A DNA stretch of 64,000 bases from Acidulodesulfobacterium sp021802425 (GCA_021802425.1 JAJZXJ010000001.1:139789-203788), one strand, 5' to 3'. Numbered from the stretch's first letter, positions 8,296 through 17,866 are shown. Notes: generated from the letters alone by a model not told the origin. Made by a program: numbers and translations.

Positions 8296-9375
8296 ATGAA
8301 TAATACTTTAATGAATAATACTTTAACGGCGGCTTCTTATCCAAGCTCAAGAATAAACAAAGAACAGGCCGTCAATCTTTTCAGGAAGAAAAATATTCTC
8401 GAACTTGGAAGGATGGCCAATGAAATAAGAAAAGAGAAACATCCGCGAAACATAGTTACTTTTATTATCGACAGGAATATCAACTATACCAATATCTGTA
8501 CATCCAAGTGTAAATTTTGCGCTTTCTATAAAGAGCCGCAGGATAAGGACGCTTATGTTTTAAACGATAACGATATTTTTAAAAAAATTAGAGAAACGGT
8601 GGATTTAGGCGGGACTCAAATTTTACTGCAGGGAGGATTAAATCCGGATATCGGTTTTGATTATTATTTAAATCTTTTATCCGCAATTAAGGAAAAATTT
8701 AATATTCACATACATGCCTTTTCTCCGCCCGAAATTTTTTACTTAGCGGATGCAAATAATATCACCGTCAAGGAAACGATTCTTCTTTTAAAAGATGCGG
8801 GACTGGGTTCCATTCCCGGCGGCGGCGGCGAAATATTAGTCGATAGAGTGAGAAAGAAAATAAGCCCGAATAAAATAGGCGCAGGCAAATGGCTTAAAGT
8901 GATGGAAGAAGCTCACAGCGCAGGTTTGCATTCATCTGCCACAATGATGTTCGGAACCATAGAAACGGATGAAGAGATTATAGAGCATCTCTTTAAACTT
9001 CGCAATCTTCAGGATAAAACAGGCGGCTTCAGGGCATTCATCCCGTGGAGTTTTCAAAGCAAGCATACAAAATTAAACCCAAAAGGCGTATATGGGCACT
9101 ATTATCTTAAAGTACTGGCAATTTCCAGGATAGTCCTCGATAATTTTGACAACATTCAGTCCTCATGGGTCACGCAGGGACTAAAAATGGGCCAGGCTGC
9201 GTTAAGTTTCGGCGCAAACGATATGGGTTCGACAATGATAGAGGAAAATGTCGTTAAAGCGGCAGGAACTCAAAATGTCATGGCTGACGAAAAAATTATG
9301 GTAAAGCTTATTAAAGATGCAGGATTTATTCCCGCTCAGAGATTTAATAGTTATGATATAGTAAAATTTTATTAA
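8296..9375 (+). CDS. mqnC: Cyclic dehypoxanthinyl futalosine synthase (MqnC)
   Basis: A 359-aa radical SAM enzyme with the cluster motif 'CTSKCKFCAFYK'. It also shows family blocks 'GTQILLQGGLNPD', 'IHIHAFSPPEIFYLA', 'GSIPGGGGEILVDRVRKKI', 'TMMFGTIETDEE' and 'FRAFIPWSFQ'. The 'IPGGGGEIL' and 'IPWSFQ' blocks distinguish MqnC from CofH and MqnE. MqnC cyclises dehypoxanthine futalosine in the futalosine route to menaquinone, so the organism is expected to respire with menaquinone. It starts 29 bp after fliI, but no functional link is implied. Other mqn genes are not in the window. Confidence 0.88.
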   Translation: MNNTLMNNTLTAASYPSSRINKEQAVNLFRKKNILELGRMANEIRKEKHPRNIVTFIIDRNINYTNICTSKCKFCAFYKEPQDKDAYVLNDNDIFKKIRETVDLGGTQILLQGGLNPDIGFDYYLNLLSAIKEKFNIHIHAFSPPEIFYLADANNITVKETILLLKDAGLGSIPGGGGEILVDRVRKKISPNKIGAGKWLKVMEEAHSAGLHSSATMMFGTIETDEEIIEHLFKLRNLQDKTGGFRAFIPWSFQSKHTKLNPKGVYGHYYLKVLAISRIVLDNFDNIQSSWVTQGLKMGQAALSFGANDMGSTMIEENVVKAAGTQNVMADEKIMVKLIKDAGFIPAQRFNSYDIVKFY

Positions 9376-9414
9376 ATTATATTACTTATTATTGAATAAT
9401 TTTATAAAAAAGTA

Positions 9415-9423
9415 TGTTATAAT
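9415..9423 (+). promoter_or_regulatory. Extended -10 promoter of dksA-like gene
   Basis: TGTTATAAT lies about 80 bp upstream of the translation start in the 120-bp spacer after mqnC. Confidence 0.45.
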
Positions 9424-9504
9424 AAATACTTTAATCCATTATTTAAGTTAACTTAAAATTAAACAATTTATTCAATATCCTCAAAAGAAAAGGAGTTGTT
9501 GCCT

Positions 9505-9870
9505 TTGAATGAAGAGAAACTGTTATATTTTAAAAACATCCTTAGCAAAAAATTAGAGATGCTCCTTGACGAAGCCCTTAAGACCGTGGGTACCATGTCA
9601 AAAGAAGATGATAATTTTCCGGATCCGACCGATAGGGCAACTTTAGAATCCGATAGAAATTTTGAACTTCGCATCAGGGACAGGGAAAGGAAACTTATAT
9701 CAAAAATAAAAGAGGCATTAGAAAGAATAGAAAACGGAACTTACGGCATTTGCACGGAATGCGGGGAAGAAATATCGGAAAAAAGATTAGGATCGCGGCC
9801 CGAAACCACAATGTGTATTACATGTAAGACAAAAGAAGAAGAACTTGAAAAAAAATCCAATATTTCATAA
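9505..9870 (+). CDS. dksA: DksA/TraR-family zinc-finger transcription factor
   Basis: About 121 aa. The N-terminal coiled coil (1-75) includes 'DPTDRATLESDRNFELRIRDRERKLI'. It is followed by a C4 zinc finger 'CTECGEEI...CITCK'. DksA-type proteins enter the RNA polymerase secondary channel and work with ppGpp. There is no ATG. The AGGAG at 9491-9495 is best spaced (9 nt) for the TTG at 9505, although TTGs at 9496 and 9499 are in frame. It is shorter than E. coli DksA (151 aa), so it may be a DksA2/TraR-like member. Confidence 0.85.
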   Translation: MNEEKLLYFKNILSKKLEMLLDEALKTVGTMSKEDDNFPDPTDRATLESDRNFELRIRDRERKLISKIKEALERIENGTYGICTECGEEISEKRLGSRPETTMCITCKTKEEELEKKSNIS

Positions 9871-9879
9871 ATGTTGAAG

Positions 9880-9924
9880 CGGGCTGCCCTTTCAACAGAG
9901 TTACAAAGTACGGCAGTCCGTTTC
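9880..9924 (+). terminator. Hairpin terminator after dksA
   Basis: Arms CGGGCTGCC (9880-9888) and GGCAGTCCG (9912-9920) pair with one G-T. TTTC follows, about 10 bp after the dksA stop. The T-tract is short. Confidence 0.5.
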
Positions 9925-9963
9925 AATAAACCTTGCTAATTTCTTGAAAGGAGAGAATGATTT

Positions 9964-11460
9964 ATGAATGTCCTGTTTATGAGTTCGGAATTTTTTCCTT
10001 TCGCCAAGACAGGCGGTCTTGCCGATGTTTCCGAGGCTATTGCCGTAAATTTAGTTAAAAAGGGGATAAATGTTACCGCATGCCTTCCTTACTATAATCA
10101 GGTTCAAAAACAAAATTTAAGAATGACGGGGAAAATTCTTAAAATGGAAATAGAAATTTCCCGTGAGTGCGTTAAAATATTTGAAGATAAAAAGAATATA
10201 GCAAAGGAATTAAAATTTTTTGACATCATTCCTTACAAATATAAAGGCGTAAATATATATTTCTTAAAAAACGATTATCTTTTTAATAGAGAATTTATAT
10301 ATGGATTTGCAGGTAAAGATTACGAGGATAATCTTTTAAGATTTTCCCTGTTTTGTCAGGTCAGCCTTGCCTTTTTTAAAGATAATAACATAAAATTCGA
10401 TATTATCCATGCTAATGATTGGCAAACCTCTTTAATCCCGATTTTTTCAAAATTTAAATTTAGATTGCCTTCTAAAATTTTACTCACAATCCATAATCTT
10501 GGTTATCAGGGAATATTTCCAAAAGAACAATTTCCTTGCGCGGGCATTAACAGCATCTTATTTAATCCCGAAGGCATGGAGTATTTCGACAAGATTAACC
10601 TGCTTAAAGGCGGCGTAGAATTCAGCGATACGGTTAACACCGTAAGCAAAAAATATTCTGCGGAAATTCAAACGGAAGAGTTTGGTTTCGGTTTATCGGG
10701 GGTTCTTAAAAATAAAGGGAATATATACGGGATATTAAACGGTATAGATTATGACGAATGGAACCCTGAAACGGATAAATATATTAATAAAAACTATAGC
10801 GCCGAAAATTTTAAAACAGGTAAAAAGTCGTGTAAAAGGGATTTGCTTAATTTGTTTTTCGGCAAAGAAAAGTCAAGGCCGCTTCTTGACAGACCTTTAT
10901 TGGGCGTAGTTTCAAGGCTGGAAGACCAAAAAGGCTTTGATATTTTTATAAAAATCATCGGCCGTTTGGTTGAAAAAGGATGTATAATTGCTGTTCTTGG
11001 AGAGGGGGAAAGGGAGATTGAGGATGAATTTAAAAAAATTGCGGAAACATATCCGGGCAATGTTTCAGTTAAAATTATTTACGACAATCCAACAGCCCAC
11101 AAAATGGAAGCCGGGAGCGATTTTTTAATTATGCCTTCAAAATACGAACCTTGCGGCCAGAGTCAGATGTACGGCATGAAATACGGAACTATTCCGATAG
11201 TCCGCGCTACAGGCGGTTTAGATGATACTATCATAAGTTATGACGGTTCAAACATTAATATTGCGACGGGATTTAAGTTTTATAAATTTGACGCGTCCGA
11301 ACTGGAAAAAACTATTTTAAACGCGGTCAATATTTATTATAATGATAAAAAAACATTACACAACATTATAACAAACGCTATGAATTTAAATCTTTCATGG
11401 GATAAAAGAATCGGCGATTATATATCCCTTTATAACGATATGCTGAACATTAAACGTTAA
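9964..11460 (+). CDS. glgA: Glycogen synthase GlgA (ADP-glucose type)
   Basis: A 498-aa GT5 glycosyltransferase. The N-terminal nucleotide-sugar motif 'FAKTGGLADV' contains Lys15. It is followed by 'HANDWQTSLIP' and 'TIHNLGYQGIFP', and in the C-terminal half by 'LGVVSRLEDQKGFD' and 'PSKYEPCGQSQMYGMKYGTIPIVRATGGLDDTI' elements (the E-x7-E region). It elongates alpha-1,4-glucan from ADP-glucose. A GGAGAG ribosome site lies just upstream. The GH57 enzyme at 20.0-22.5 kb is a plausible partner in storage-glucan turnover, but the two are not linked in one operon. Confidence 0.93.
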   Translation: MNVLFMSSEFFPFAKTGGLADVSEAIAVNLVKKGINVTACLPYYNQVQKQNLRMTGKILKMEIEISRECVKIFEDKKNIAKELKFFDIIPYKYKGVNIYFLKNDYLFNREFIYGFAGKDYEDNLLRFSLFCQVSLAFFKDNNIKFDIIHANDWQTSLIPIFSKFKFRLPSKILLTIHNLGYQGIFPKEQFPCAGINSILFNPEGMEYFDKINLLKGGVEFSDTVNTVSKKYSAEIQTEEFGFGLSGVLKNKGNIYGILNGIDYDEWNPETDKYINKNYSAENFKTGKKSCKRDLLNLFFGKEKSRPLLDRPLLGVVSRLEDQKGFDIFIKIIGRLVEKGCIIAVLGEGEREIEDEFKKIAETYPGNVSVKIIYDNPTAHKMEAGSDFLIMPSKYEPCGQSQMYGMKYGTIPIVRATGGLDDTIISYDGSNINIATGFKFYKFDASELEKTILNAVNIYYNDKKTLHNIITNAMNLNLSWDKRIGDYISLYNDMLNIKR

Positions 11461-11473
11461 ATACAGGATATAT

Positions 11474-12049
11474 ATGCTATTAAGTTCTATTTTAGAAAAC
11501 GACGACATGCCCCTTTTAACCGATACGGGCAATAACGCCGGCCAAGGCGTTAACCCGCCCGTGACCGTGAGCTTTGTCGTTAGCGGCGCGGTTTCCTATT
11601 CTAATATACTTATTGCGGATGATAACTCGGTAAATGCCAATCTAATGAAAGCAATTTTGGAATCTACGGGAGAAAGGTACAATATTACCATTGCAAACGA
11701 CGGCAAAGAGGCGCTCGACATGATTTCGTCAAATATAAATTTTGATTTAATTATACTAGATATTATGATGCCGAAGGTTAACGGTCTTGAAGTTCTAAAA
11801 GAATTGCGCAGGGAAGATAACAACATAGAGCCGGCGCAAACCCGCCTTCGTTGCAATTTTCCCGTTATGATTGTGAGCGCTTTAACAGATCCCCTGACGG
11901 TTGCCCGGGGAATTGAAATGGGAGCGAACGATTATATGGTAAAACCGATTTCCAAAGATGTCTTTAAAGCTAAAGTTGTTTTTTTGATAAATCAAAAAAA
12001 GATGTACGACGCACTGATTAACATTTCCTGCAAGAATAATGGCGAATAA
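11474..12049 (+). CDS. Response regulator, single receiver domain with N-terminal extension
   Basis: A 191-aa protein. A variable N-terminal tail of about 40 residues precedes a canonical receiver. The receiver has acidic 'ILIADDNSVNANLM', phospho-acceptor Asp96 in 'LIILDIMMPKVNG', 'VSALTD' and 'GANDYMVKPI' (conserved Lys). There is no output domain, so it probably works by phosphotransfer or protein contact with the hybrid kinase 50 bp downstream. It begins 14 bp after glgA and may be cotranscribed with it. Confidence 0.88.
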   Translation: MLLSSILENDDMPLLTDTGNNAGQGVNPPVTVSFVVSGAVSYSNILIADDNSVNANLMKAILESTGERYNITIANDGKEALDMISSNINFDLIILDIMMPKVNGLEVLKELRREDNNIEPAQTRLRCNFPVMIVSALTDPLTVARGIEMGANDYMVKPISKDVFKAKVVFLINQKKMYDALINISCKNNGE

Positions 12050-12097
12050 AAATTTTAATATTAAAGGAGATTTTGTTTTCTGAAGAAAAATAATTTT

Positions 12098-15040
12098 ATG
12101 AATGGTGTCATGGCAAAAATCCTGATTTACGGCGGGGGGAATGCCGCTAAGACAATGATCGACATGTTTGAAGGCGATAAAAACATCGATATTATCGCCT
12201 TAGTTGCCAGAGATTTAAATAAAGAGGGTGCAATTTTTGCGAGGGAAAGGGGTATCAAATGCCTTTCAAGCATTAAAGAAGCGCTTAACGGCGGCCTTGA
12301 CTTTAATATCATATTTAATTTAACGGGAAACCCGCGGTCATCTCTTCCAGAGCTTAAAGAGCTTGCGGACAACGGCGTAGAGATTATAAATTCCGTCAGC
12401 TCTAAGTTAATTTACGACCTTCTTTACGATAGGCATAAAAGCCACATCGATAAAGAAATCATAATTAAGCAGTTAAGGGAGCAAAAAGCATATTTTCAAA
12501 ATATTCTCGACGATTCTTTCGATATGATTGTCGTTACCGATAAACACGGCAAGATTACCGAGTTTAATAAAGGGGGCGAAAAGATACTTGGCTACTCCAA
12601 AAAGGAGATAATAGGCAGGAAGGCTTCCGATTTATATGTAAACCCGGAAGAGAGGGACGATATTCTTTCAAAGCTAAAAAAAGACCACTTCGTTGCAAAT
12701 TATGAAACCGTCTTGCAAAGAAAAGATAAAAGTCTTGCGGATATATCCCTTACAATATCGCGCATTTTAAATAAAGACGGCGATATAATCGGAACAATCG
12801 GCATTTCTAAAGATATTACGGAAAAAAAGCTATACGAAGGGGAGCTTAAAGAACTTAACGAAAGCCTTGAAAACAAGGTTATGGAAAGGACAAAACAGAT
12901 TGAGGAGAGCAATAAGGAGCTTGCCAGGGCAAACGAGCTTAAATCAAAATTTATCGCAAATATGTCGCACGAACTCAGAACCCCGCTCAACGCTGTCATA
13001 GGCTATTCCGACCTTCTAGTGGAGTCGAAAGAGATTACAGATAAACATAAACAATATATAAATAATATTCTTATTTCAGGAAAACATTTGCTTCAGCTCA
13101 TAAACAACATATTAGATATAGCAAAAATCGAAGCGGGAAGATTTTCGTTGGAATACTCCATATTTTCGTTAAAGGATGCGCTTGATGAAGTTATATCTGT
13201 TTTAAAATCCCTTGCGGATAAAAAGAATATATCTCTTAATGTGAATTATGACTGTAGTTATGATTATAAAATATATGCCGATAGAATAAAATTCAAACAA
13301 ATAATTTATAACTTATTAAGCAATGCAATCAAATTTTCTTTTGAAAATACCGAAATTAATGTTGCCTGCAAGAATATTCCTGGGACATTAGACATTGATG
13401 CATCCGACGATTTTAAGCCTCGCAACAATAGCAGGTCAGCCGGAGATAAAATATTCGGATATTTCCAGATGGATGTTATAAATCACGGTATCGGCATTCC
13501 CGATAGCTTTAGAAAAAATATTTTTGAGGAATTTATTCAAGCCGACAACAATTATTCAAGGCAATATGAAGGCACCGGTCTCGGGCTTTCTTTGACAAAA
13601 AAAATAATCGAACTTCACGGCGGACATATACATTTTGAATCCACCCCGAATGAAACCACTAATTTTACATTTATAATTCCAAATACATTCGAGGTTGAAG
13701 CAATACCGCTAAAACCTGCCGAACAGGAAGAAGCTCTAATAACAATAGATTCTAAGTCCTTTTTTAGGGATAACAATATTAAAAGAAACAAACCGCTGGT
13801 TCTTGTCGCGGAAGATGACAGGGCAACTTCGGAACTGTTCACAATCAATCTTGTAAATTCGGGGTATTCCGTTGCACATGCGTATGACGGCGTCGAGGCT
13901 GTCGAAAAAACTAAATCCTTAAAGCCGTTTGCCGTCCTTCTCGATATAATGATACCGAAAAAAGACGGGTGGGAGATTCTAAGCGAATTAAAATCGGATA
14001 GGGATACAAAAAACATACCTGTAATTATAACAAGCGTAATCGACAATAAAGATCTCGGATTTGCTCTGGGAGCTACCGACTACCTCATAAAGCCTATCGA
14101 CAAAGAAACCCTGATTTATACGCTATCCCAGTTTACTCTTACTTCGAAAAGAAAAAGAAGGCAGGTAAATATTTTATTGATAGACGATGACCCCATCGTC
14201 CATAAAATGATAGAAAAAATCCTTGTCCCCGAAGGTTTTAATGTTCTTAACGCTTATAACGGAGAAGAGGGGCTTAAAACGGCGATAGAACTTAAGCCGG
14301 ATTTAATCCTGTTAGATTTAATTATGCCGGATATCGACGGATTTGAAGTTGCCGAGAACATTAAAAAGCACCCTATCTCTGCTCAAATTCCCATTTTTAT
14401 TATAACTTCAAAGGATCTGTCCATCGAAGAAAGGCTGAGGCTTTCCGGCAACATCGAAAGAATAATCGGCAAAAAAGCCTTTTCAGCCGAGGAACTCAGC
14501 CGTTCGATAAGGGAACTGGAACTTATATATCCGCAAAAGGCTGGACTTTTTGATGAAATTACGGGCCTGTTAGACCATAACTACTTTAATATAAGGCTTG
14601 CTCAGGAGATTAGCAGGGCTAAAAGGTATAATATAGCATTCAGCGTGGTCTTTTTCGATATCGATAATTTTAAAGAGTATGCGGGGATAGTCGGTAATTT
14701 CCATTCCGATATAGCCCTTAAAAAGATTGCGGACACTCTAAAAAAATATTTAAGGGGTTCCGATGTAGTGGCGAGATTCGGATATGATGAATTTGCCCTT
14801 ATACTTAATAATACTTTGAAAGAACCGGCAGCTTATGTTGCAAATCGATTTTGCTCCATTATCAGAGACTACCCGTTTTATAAAGAAGAGGAACTTAAGT
14901 CGAAAAAATTGACGGCTTCGTTTGTTGTTGCCTCGTTTCCGAAAGACGGAGATTCTCCTGAGGAACTTATTTCTAAAATCTACAATAGATTGTGCGATGT
15001 TAAAAATTCCGGCGGCGGCGCGGTAATCGAGGTAAGCTAA
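12098..15040 (+). CDS. Hybrid sensor histidine kinase: Rossmann-PAS-HisKA-HATPase-REC-REC-degenerate GGDEF
   Basis: A 980-aa cytoplasmic protein without transmembrane helices. Domains in order: an NAD/CoA-binding-like Rossmann domain 'ILIYGGGNAAKTMIDMF' (about 5-110); PAS (about 133-245); coiled coil; HisKA with His291 ('NMSHELRTPLNAVIGY'); HATPase ('NAIKFSF', 'GTGLGLSLTKKIIELHGG'); receiver 1 with Asp616; receiver 2 with Asp740; and a C-terminal GGDEF-like domain (about 825-980) whose signature is GYDEF (895-899). The GYDEF change suggests no cyclase activity. AGGAG at 12065-12069 is far from the ATG at 12098. An in-frame CTG at 12080 could be the true start. Flanking genes encode two free receivers, so this is a local phosphorelay. 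Confidence 0.9.
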   Translation: MNGVMAKILIYGGGNAAKTMIDMFEGDKNIDIIALVARDLNKEGAIFARERGIKCLSSIKEALNGGLDFNIIFNLTGNPRSSLPELKELADNGVEIINSVSSKLIYDLLYDRHKSHIDKEIIIKQLREQKAYFQNILDDSFDMIVVTDKHGKITEFNKGGEKILGYSKKEIIGRKASDLYVNPEERDDILSKLKKDHFVANYETVLQRKDKSLADISLTISRILNKDGDIIGTIGISKDITEKKLYEGELKELNESLENKVMERTKQIEESNKELARANELKSKFIANMSHELRTPLNAVIGYSDLLVESKEITDKHKQYINNILISGKHLLQLINNILDIAKIEAGRFSLEYSIFSLKDALDEVISVLKSLADKKNISLNVNYDCSYDYKIYADRIKFKQIIYNLLSNAIKFSFENTEINVACKNIPGTLDIDASDDFKPRNNSRSAGDKIFGYFQMDVINHGIGIPDSFRKNIFEEFIQADNNYSRQYEGTGLGLSLTKKIIELHGGHIHFESTPNETTNFTFIIPNTFEVEAIPLKPAEQEEALITIDSKSFFRDNNIKRNKPLVLVAEDDRATSELFTINLVNSGYSVAHAYDGVEAVEKTKSLKPFAVLLDIMIPKKDGWEILSELKSDRDTKNIPVIITSVIDNKDLGFALGATDYLIKPIDKETLIYTLSQFTLTSKRKRRQVNILLIDDDPIVHKMIEKILVPEGFNVLNAYNGEEGLKTAIELKPDLILLDLIMPDIDGFEVAENIKKHPISAQIPIFIITSKDLSIEERLRLSGNIERIIGKKAFSAEELSRSIRELELIYPQKAGLFDEITGLLDHNYFNIRLAQEISRAKRYNIAFSVVFFDIDNFKEYAGIVGNFHSDIALKKIADTLKKYLRGSDVVARFGYDEFALILNNTLKEPAAYVANRFCSIIRDYPFYKEEELKSKKLTASFVVASFPKDGDSPEELISKIYNRLCDVKNSGGGAVIEVS

Positions 15041-15067
15041 TTTAAATAATTTTACTAATTATGTATT

Positions 15068-15457
15068 ATGGCTGCAAAAAATAACAGGCAACGCAACAAG
15101 ATTCTTATTGTCGAAGACAATAGGATTAATATGGATCTTTTAATAGCGCTTCTTGAGCCTTTTAATTTTAACATAATAACGGCGCCAGGTGGATACGAGG
15201 CTATAAAAAAAGCCGATGAAAATCTAGACCTATCTTTAATTTTACTTGACATAGGTCTTCCGGGAATAGACGGCATCGAAGTATTTAAAAGGCTTAAATG
15301 TATGGACGCAGCGAAAAATGTACCGGTTATTGCCGTTACGGCGCACGCTATGGCAGGCAACCGGGAACACCTTTTGTCGTTAGGTTTTAACGATTTTGTC
15401 GAAAAACCGATCGACAAAAACATACTTTATGAAAAAATTAGAGGTTATATAAAATAA
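15068..15457 (+). CDS. Single-domain response regulator (DivK/CheY-like)
   Basis: A 129-aa receiver domain. It has 'ILIVEDNRINMDLLIALLE', phospho-acceptor Asp61 in 'LILLDIGLPGIDG', 'VPVIAVTAHAMAGNRE' (Thr/Ala switch region) and 'DFVEKPID' with the conserved Lys. The 'AVTAHAM' block is typical of receivers fed by hybrid kinases. It is 28 bp downstream of the hybrid kinase and the most likely final acceptor of that relay. Confidence 0.9.
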   Translation: MAAKNNRQRNKILIVEDNRINMDLLIALLEPFNFNIITAPGGYEAIKKADENLDLSLILLDIGLPGIDGIEVFKRLKCMDAAKNVPVIAVTAHAMAGNREHLLSLGFNDFVEKPIDKNILYEKIRGYIK

Positions 15458-15460
15458 AAT

Positions 15461-15910
15461 TTGACTGACGATTTTAAATTTTACACAGAATTAATAGTTC
15501 GATATGAAGAAACGGATGCGATGTCGGTTGTCTATTACGGCAAATACTTCGTTTTCTTTGAAGTGGCGAGAACGGAATATCTTAAAAATATCGGTTATAA
15601 CTATGTAAATATCGAACGGGACGGATTTTATTTTGTCGTTGCGGAATCTAACTGCAAATATTTTAACCCTGCAAGATACGACGACGATTTAAAAATTTTT
15701 GCAAAAATAGAATATGTTAAAAATTCGAGCTTTAATTTTTTATATAATATTGTTAAAAAAGGTAAAAATGAAAATGAAAATTCGAGCGAACCGGATGTAA
15801 ATATAGCAAAAGGCAATACCGTTTTGGTCTGTGTGGACAATATCGACTTCAGGCCGCGTAGAATTCCCGATTACCTTAGAAAGGCGGTACAAAACTTTGA
15901 GGGTTTTTAA
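15461..15910 (+). CDS. Acyl-CoA thioesterase, YbgC/4HBT hot-dog family
   Basis: A 149-aa hot-dog protein with the YbgC/4-hydroxybenzoyl-CoA thioesterase signature 'VRYEETDAMSVVYYGKYFVFFEVARTEYL' (in two parts). The Asp of 'ETDAM' is the catalytic residue, and 'FVVAESNCKYFNPARYDD' follows. It hydrolyses acyl-CoA thioesters; the substrate cannot be read from sequence. It starts with TTG 4 bp after the receiver gene, with no clear ribosome site, and is probably coupled to it. Confidence 0.85.
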   Translation: MTDDFKFYTELIVRYEETDAMSVVYYGKYFVFFEVARTEYLKNIGYNYVNIERDGFYFVVAESNCKYFNPARYDDDLKIFAKIEYVKNSSFNFLYNIVKKGKNENENSSEPDVNIAKGNTVLVCVDNIDFRPRRIPDYLRKAVQNFEGF

Positions 15911-15921
15911 GTCTATTTTAT

Positions 15922-16713
15922 ATGAAGGACTACTATTCGATTTTAGAAATTCAGGAAAATGCCGGTGAAACATTAATTAAAAGCCAGTATAAAAGGCTTG
16001 CATCCGTATATCATCCAGATAAAAACCCAAATAACGCCGATAAATTTTTGGATTTGAACGAGGCTTACAGGACATTGATGAACCGTGCGCTCAGAGAATC
16101 CTACGATAAGGATTTTAAAGAATTTAATAATTTAAAAAAATCCCGGTCAGGGGATAAAATTATTCCTTACAGGGCAAGGTTGAGGGATGGCGGAAATGTC
16201 AATATAGAGATAGATTTCACCGATGATGTTATAAACTCAAAGGATGGGGAATTTATTACTAAAACTATACAATTGCAAAGGTATGTAAAATGCCCCGACT
16301 GCGGCGGAGAAGGCAGGGAAAGAGGCACGCTGAAGGCGGTATGCCCCCAATGTAACGGTTCCGGTACCGCTAAAAACCATAGTACAAAGATTAACGAGGT
16401 TTGTCAAAATTGCAATGGATACGGCGATATATTTTTATATAAATGCAAAATATGCAACGGTATGGGCAGAATAAAGGCATCCGAAGAAATTACGCTGGAA
16501 TTTAAAAAGGATGATATATTAAATAGCGGCGCCGCGAACGGTAACGATAACAACAATAAAATTATAATATTTAGCGGCAGGGGAGACGACGGAGTTTTTG
16601 GCGGAAAAAACGGAGACCTGACGGTTTCGGTTAAGATTGACGATGATATTTTAAATAAGATAAATAATCTCCATAAAGGTTTTTTTATTAAGAGATTATT
16701 TTCAAAAAAATAA
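15922..16713 (+). CDS. DnaJ-like co-chaperone lacking most of the C-terminal substrate domain
   Basis: A 263-aa protein. It has a J-domain (1-65) with the HPD motif in 'YHPDKNP', and after a linker four zinc-finger repeats 'CPDCGGEG', 'CPQCNGSG', 'CQNCNGYG' and 'CKICNGMG'. Full DnaJ has about 370-380 aa with a glycine/phenylalanine-rich linker and two C-terminal beta domains. Here the Gly/Phe linker is missing and only one short beta segment follows the zinc region. It can still stimulate a DnaK ATPase through HPD. It is probably a specialised DnaJ paralogue rather than the housekeeping copy, as no dnaK or grpE is nearby. Confidence 0.82.
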   Translation: MKDYYSILEIQENAGETLIKSQYKRLASVYHPDKNPNNADKFLDLNEAYRTLMNRALRESYDKDFKEFNNLKKSRSGDKIIPYRARLRDGGNVNIEIDFTDDVINSKDGEFITKTIQLQRYVKCPDCGGEGRERGTLKAVCPQCNGSGTAKNHSTKINEVCQNCNGYGDIFLYKCKICNGMGRIKASEEITLEFKKDDILNSGAANGNDNNNKIIIFSGRGDDGVFGGKNGDLTVSVKIDDDILNKINNLHKGFFIKRLFSKK

Positions 16714-16744
16714 CAATGCCGATTTGCACGGATTGCGGCAACTT

Positions 16745-17788
16745 TTATGCCGGTACTAATATCAATACCGAAATGTAAAAGATGAGAATAATAAGCGAAG
16801 TAAGTTCCATAATCCTTATCCCCCTTAAAATATCTTCCTTACCCGCCCTGCCGTAATATTCGAATCCGATAACGGGTCTTTTGCTTATCTTTCCGCCGTA
16901 ATAATTTATGCCGCCTAATTTTATCCTTAAAGAGCCTGCCATAGCAGATTCGAGCTGGCCCGCATTTGGGCTTGGGTGTAAATTTTTAAATTTTTTCCAC
17001 GACTTTAACGCATTTTTAATGTCATAATTTTTGCTAAAAACTCTCAAAATAACAACGGATAAAATCATAAAAAACGCCGTTAATCGAAACGGAATATAAT
17101 TTAACATATCGTCAAGTTTAGCCGAAAACTTCCCAAACCGCATATACCTTTCATTTTTATAACCGACCAGCGAGTCCATAAGATTGGCAGTCTTATAAAT
17201 TACCGCAAAGGTTAACGCAAAAACTAACGGAAAGCTCACACTCCAATTTCCTTCGCCGCTTTTAATCCGCCACCCAATCAAAAATCCGGCTGCCATATAA
17301 AAAAACACCGATCCGATGCCGTCCCCGGTATTTTCGGCAATGGATTCTATGGCAGCCCTTGAAATTTCGGACATATCGAGTGTCTCGCCGTCCCTTCCCG
17401 CAAGCGATATTAAATTTTTCCTTGCATCCGTTATGTTATTATCTTTCAGCTTATTATACACTTCCATAGCAGCGTGTTTTAAGCCGCCGGTCGAGATAAA
17501 AGACGAAACGGCATAGATGAAAAAAGCATAAAACAGGTATATCGAGATTTTTACGATTATAAAACTTAAAATCATAAAAATGCCGGAAATTATTAAAAGA
17601 GTGGAAACATTAAAAATAAGTCCGGATAAAAAGTTCCCCGAAATTCCGTAAAAAACCCTTTCCGTTAAGCCGCTAATATATCCCATTAAATTTACTATAT
17701 GATAACGGTATTGTATTCCGCCGACAATTAAATATTCTAATGAAAAGGCGATAACAGGAAGCGATATAAAGATATAATAATTATACAT
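16745..17788 (-). CDS. cbiB: Adenosylcobinamide-phosphate synthase (CbiB/CobD)
   Basis: A 347-aa polytopic membrane protein with family motifs 'AIESIAENTGDGIGSVFFYMAAG' region, 'YKTANLMDSLVGYKNERYMRFGKFSAKLDDMLNYIP' region, 'HPSPNAGQLESAMAGSL' and 'LGGINYYGG'. CbiB attaches the aminopropanol arm to adenosyl-cobyric acid in cobalamin synthesis. Other cob/cbi genes are not in the window. It lies convergent with the DnaJ-like gene. Confidence 0.93.
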   Translation of the reverse strand: MYNYYIFISLPVIAFSLEYLIVGGIQYRYHIVNLMGYISGLTERVFYGISGNFLSGLIFNVSTLLIISGIFMILSFIIVKISIYLFYAFFIYAVSSFISTGGLKHAAMEVYNKLKDNNITDARKNLISLAGRDGETLDMSEISRAAIESIAENTGDGIGSVFFYMAAGFLIGWRIKSGEGNWSVSFPLVFALTFAVIYKTANLMDSLVGYKNERYMRFGKFSAKLDDMLNYIPFRLTAFFMILSVVILRVFSKNYDIKNALKSWKKFKNLHPSPNAGQLESAMAGSLRIKLGGINYYGGKISKRPVIGFEYYGRAGKEDILRGIRIMELTSLIILIFYISVLILVPA

Positions 17789-17866
17789 AAATAACCTTTT
17801 TTAGTTTTAACGGAAGGTGAGCTTCAGGCAGGGGAGCATCTTAATAATAATGAAGAGGATAAGAGG

